Shown here piece after piece: positions 4,929-6,613 of a DNA stretch of 6,613 nucleotides. Every line of letters begins with the position of its first letter. The stretch's first letter is position 1. The stretch covers positions 1 through 6,613 of the forward strand of contig JBAXYJ010000168.1 in the NCBI GenBank assembly GCA_041670885.1. The letters run 5' to 3'. Origin of the DNA: JAJBWD01 sp041670885. Lineage in GTDB: Bacteria > Bacillota > Clostridia > Clostridiales > Clostridiaceae. Under the pieces are notes generated by a model. That model was given only the letters and a program-made list of their open reading frames with translations. It ran no database searches and was not told where the DNA came from. Position numbers and translations under genes: made by a program.

Positions 4929-6197
4929 TTGAAAAATGTTAAAAAGGTTGTTTCCTTAGCTTGTATTGCCGCTTTAACAGTTAGTGTACTTGCAGGCTGT
5001 GGGAAGGCAGCGACAGACACAAAGACTACTGACACTAATAAAAAAGTAACTATTGCATTATGGGATCAGGATGACCCGGGAGCTCAGAAGGTTCTAGATA
5101 CAATGATTGCTGATTTTACAAAAGCTAATCCAAATATTACAGTTAAAAGATCTCACTACGAGACAGAAGATTTAAGAAAGAACTATACATCAGCTTCTCT
5201 TGGTACAACAGCACCGGATATAGTACTCGGACCTAACGATAACCTGGGAGTATTTGTACCGGGTACATTAATACAGCCTTTAGACGATTTCTTTGATGCT
5301 GGATTTTTAGATAAATTTGATAAAGGTGCACTAGAAGCAGCAAAATATGAAGGAAAACAATATATGCTGCCTGATAGAAACGGAAATGAATTACTATTAA
5401 TGTATAATAAAAAATTAGTACCGGAAGCTCCAAAGACATTTGAAGAATTAGAGAAAATCGGGCTTCAATTAAAAACTGAAAAGAAGGTTCAATATGGACT
5501 GGTATTCAATGAAGTAGAACCATTCTTTACAATTCCTTTCTTAGGAGCTTTTGATGGAAAGGTATTTGATGATTTAACAGCAAAGAGTCCAAAAGCAACA
5601 CTTAACACTGATGCAGTTAAAAGCTGGTTAACATTCTTGAAGAAGATACATGATGAAGGCTTAATTCCAAAAGAAGCAGATGGAACTATTGCAGACACAT
5701 TATTCAAAGAAGGAAAAGCAGCATTTATAATAAACGGACCATGGGGATTTGCAGATTATCAGAAAGCAAAAATTGACTTTGGCATAGTTGCAATTCCATC
5801 AATAAATGGGAAAAACCCTGCTCCATATTCAGCAGTAAAAGGCTATACAGTAACTGCTAATCTTTCCGCAGACAAGAAAGATGCAGTTAAGAAATTCTTA
5901 ACATTTGTTAACAGCAAAGATAACCAGTTGAAGATGGTTGATGCGCATCAACAATTGCCAACACTTACAGAAGCTATAAATGACAGCAAAATATCAAGCA
6001 ATCCACTTATAGCTGCACAGCAGGATCCACTATCCAAGGCTACTCCGATGCCAATAATTACACAAATGAGAGCAATTTGGGATGCTATAAAACCAGTTCA
6101 GCAGCAGTTATTTGCAGGAAAAGTTAAGCCGGACGCAGCAGCAGAAACTATGCAGAAAAAGGCTGAGGAGGGAATAAAGGCTTTAGGTATAAATTAA
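4929..6197 (+). CDS. malE: Maltose/maltodextrin-type ABC transporter substrate-binding lipoprotein
   Basis: A 422-residue extracellular solute-binding protein (family 1, MalE-like) that would capture a sugar, probably a malto-oligosaccharide, and hand it to the membrane permease. It starts at TTG with the signal peptide MKNVKKVVSLACIAALTVSV and lipobox LAGC (21-24), so C24 should be lipid-anchored to the membrane, followed by a Thr/Asp-rich linker. The mature domain opens KKVTIALWDQDDPGAQKVLD (38-57). Family landmarks include APDIVLGPNDNLGVF (95-109), LLLMYNKKLVPEAPKTFEEL (155-174), the hallmark FKEGKAAFIINGPWGFADY (259-277), FGIVAIPSINGK (284-295), and PMPIITQMRAIWDAIKPV (373-390), which matches the C-terminal P-x-x-P-QM-x-W segment of MalE. 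Length is normal. It is first in the operon behind a perfect promoter and LacI-type operator, with a MalF-like gene next. Exact sugar specificity cannot be read here, so the symbol is by similarity. Confidence 0.9.
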   Translation: MKNVKKVVSLACIAALTVSVLAGCGKAATDTKTTDTNKKVTIALWDQDDPGAQKVLDTMIADFTKANPNITVKRSHYETEDLRKNYTSASLGTTAPDIVLGPNDNLGVFVPGTLIQPLDDFFDAGFLDKFDKGALEAAKYEGKQYMLPDRNGNELLLMYNKKLVPEAPKTFEELEKIGLQLKTEKKVQYGLVFNEVEPFFTIPFLGAFDGKVFDDLTAKSPKATLNTDAVKSWLTFLKKIHDEGLIPKEADGTIADTLFKEGKAAFIINGPWGFADYQKAKIDFGIVAIPSINGKNPAPYSAVKGYTVTANLSADKKDAVKKFLTFVNSKDNQLKMVDAHQQLPTLTEAINDSKISSNPLIAAQQDPLSKATPMPIITQMRAIWDAIKPVQQQLFAGKVKPDAAAETMQKKAEEGIKALGIN

Positions 6198-6205
6198 TAT
6201 AATTT

Positions 6206-6231
6206 AAAAAAGGGAGCAATCCCCTTTTTTT
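6206..6231 (+). terminator. Intercistronic hairpin, probable leaky terminator or mRNA stabiliser
   Basis: AAAAAAGGG (6206-6214) can pair with CCCTTTTTT (6222-6230); alternatively GGGA-GCAA-TCCC forms a short stem with a GNRA tetraloop. The T-run follows. Only three or four G-C pairs make it a weak terminator. Lying between binding-protein and permease genes, it would let the binding protein be made in excess, which is usual for these operons. Confidence 0.6.
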
Positions 6232-6233
6232 AG

Positions 6234-6240
6234 AAAGGAG
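6234..6240 (+). promoter_or_regulatory. Ribosome binding site for the permease
   Basis: AAAGGAG, 5 bases before ATG 6246. It lies just beyond the intercistronic hairpin, so it stays free when that hairpin forms. Confidence 0.85.
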
Positions 6241-6245
6241 AAGTT

Positions 6246-6613
6246 ATGGGCAGTAACAAAATCAAGAAAAAAAGCGGAAGCTTCAATATGGCCCAGGGCA
6301 GATATACACACCTCTATTTTTTAATGCCGGCGATAATCATAATGCTGCTGGTAGTTGTTTATCCTTTGGTGTATGAAATAATAGTATCCTTTAAAAATGT
6401 TAATTTATTAAATCTGAAGTCAGGAAGATATCCATTTGTAGGACTTGATAACTACAAGAGCATATTCACAGATGGAATATTCTACAGGACATTAGGGAGA
6501 ACCGTTATATGGACATTTATAAATGTAACATTTCATGTAGTATTTGGTTTATTCCTGGCAGTTTTACTAAATAGAAAATTACCGTTTAAAGGAATTATAA
6601 GAATAATACTAAT
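6246..6613 (+). CDS. malF: MalF-like sugar ABC transporter permease, N-terminal part (runs off the right edge)
   Basis: An open frame from ATG 6246 to the window end gives 122 residues and no stop. It starts with a Lys/Ser-rich cytoplasmic tail (MGSNKIKKKSGSFNMAQGRY), then a first membrane segment (about 24-48; YFLMPAIIIMLLVVVYPLVY), the family signature PFVGLDNYKSIF (63-74), and a second membrane segment (about 86-108; TVIWTFINVTFHVVFGLFLA) followed by LLNRKLPFKGIIRIIL. This is the standard N-terminus of MalF/UgpA-type permeases of the binding-protein-dependent sugar importers. The conserved EAA loop that contacts the ATPase lies beyond the window. It should pair with a MalG-like permease, probably the next gene, and take sugar from the upstream binding protein. 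Assignment to maltodextrin rests on that neighbour. Confidence 0.9.
   Translation, partial: MGSNKIKKKSGSFNMAQGRYTHLYFLMPAIIIMLLVVVYPLVYEIIVSFKNVNLLNLKSGRYPFVGLDNYKSIFTDGIFYRTLGRTVIWTFINVTFHVVFGLFLAVLLNRKLPFKGIIRIIL

Noticed and set aside
5233..5707. Two antisense open frames inside the binding-protein gene
   Set aside because: Both are opposite strongly conserved MalE-like sequence, have no RBS, and have no recognisable product.

Overview
The window looks like chromosome of a low-GC Gram-positive anaerobe, most likely a Clostridium or close relative. The DNA is very AT-rich, codons end mostly in A or T, ribosome binding sites are strong AGGAGG types, one gene starts with TTG, terminators are of the hairpin plus T-run kind, and there is a lipoprotein sugar-binding protein. 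All recognisable genes and promoters are on the + strand. No complete mobile element, CRISPR array, tRNA or rRNA is present.

Layout. (1) Positions 1-298 hold the wreck of a CPBP/CAAX-type membrane protease: a fragment ending in the EE motif is joined, out of frame, to the C-terminal part carrying the HxxxN motif, and the middle is gone. (2) Positions 340-957 encode a 205-residue von Willebrand A protein with part of its metal site missing, closed by a strong terminator. (3) Positions 1191-4444 form a two-gene unit: a soluble TPR-GAF-GGDEF diguanylate cyclase whose stop codon touches an M20-family amidohydrolase, suggesting translational coupling. (4) Positions 4452-4625 hold a compact set of hairpins that looks like a structured RNA, followed by a 12-bp terminator. 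Its layout, and a GTGA just upstream, resemble ORF-less HEARO (IscB-type omega RNA) elements, but this family assignment is only a hypothesis. (5) Positions 4626-6613 hold the control region and first two genes of a maltose/maltodextrin-type ABC importer: binding lipoprotein, intercistronic hairpin, and the first third of the MalF-like permease, which runs off the right edge.

The best regulatory signal is in front of the binding-protein gene. A perfect-consensus housekeeping promoter (TTGACA, 17 bp, TATAAT) has a perfect LacI-family operator at the start of transcription, a related 12/14 site in the promoter spacer that reads more like a CcpA cre box, and a 13/14 copy about 145 bp upstream with the same half-sites. 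This suggests repression by a sugar-responsive LacI-type regulator, perhaps with DNA looping, plus carbon catabolite control. The three intact units (VWA protein, cyclase-amidohydrolase, sugar importer) show no obvious functional link and are separated by terminators.
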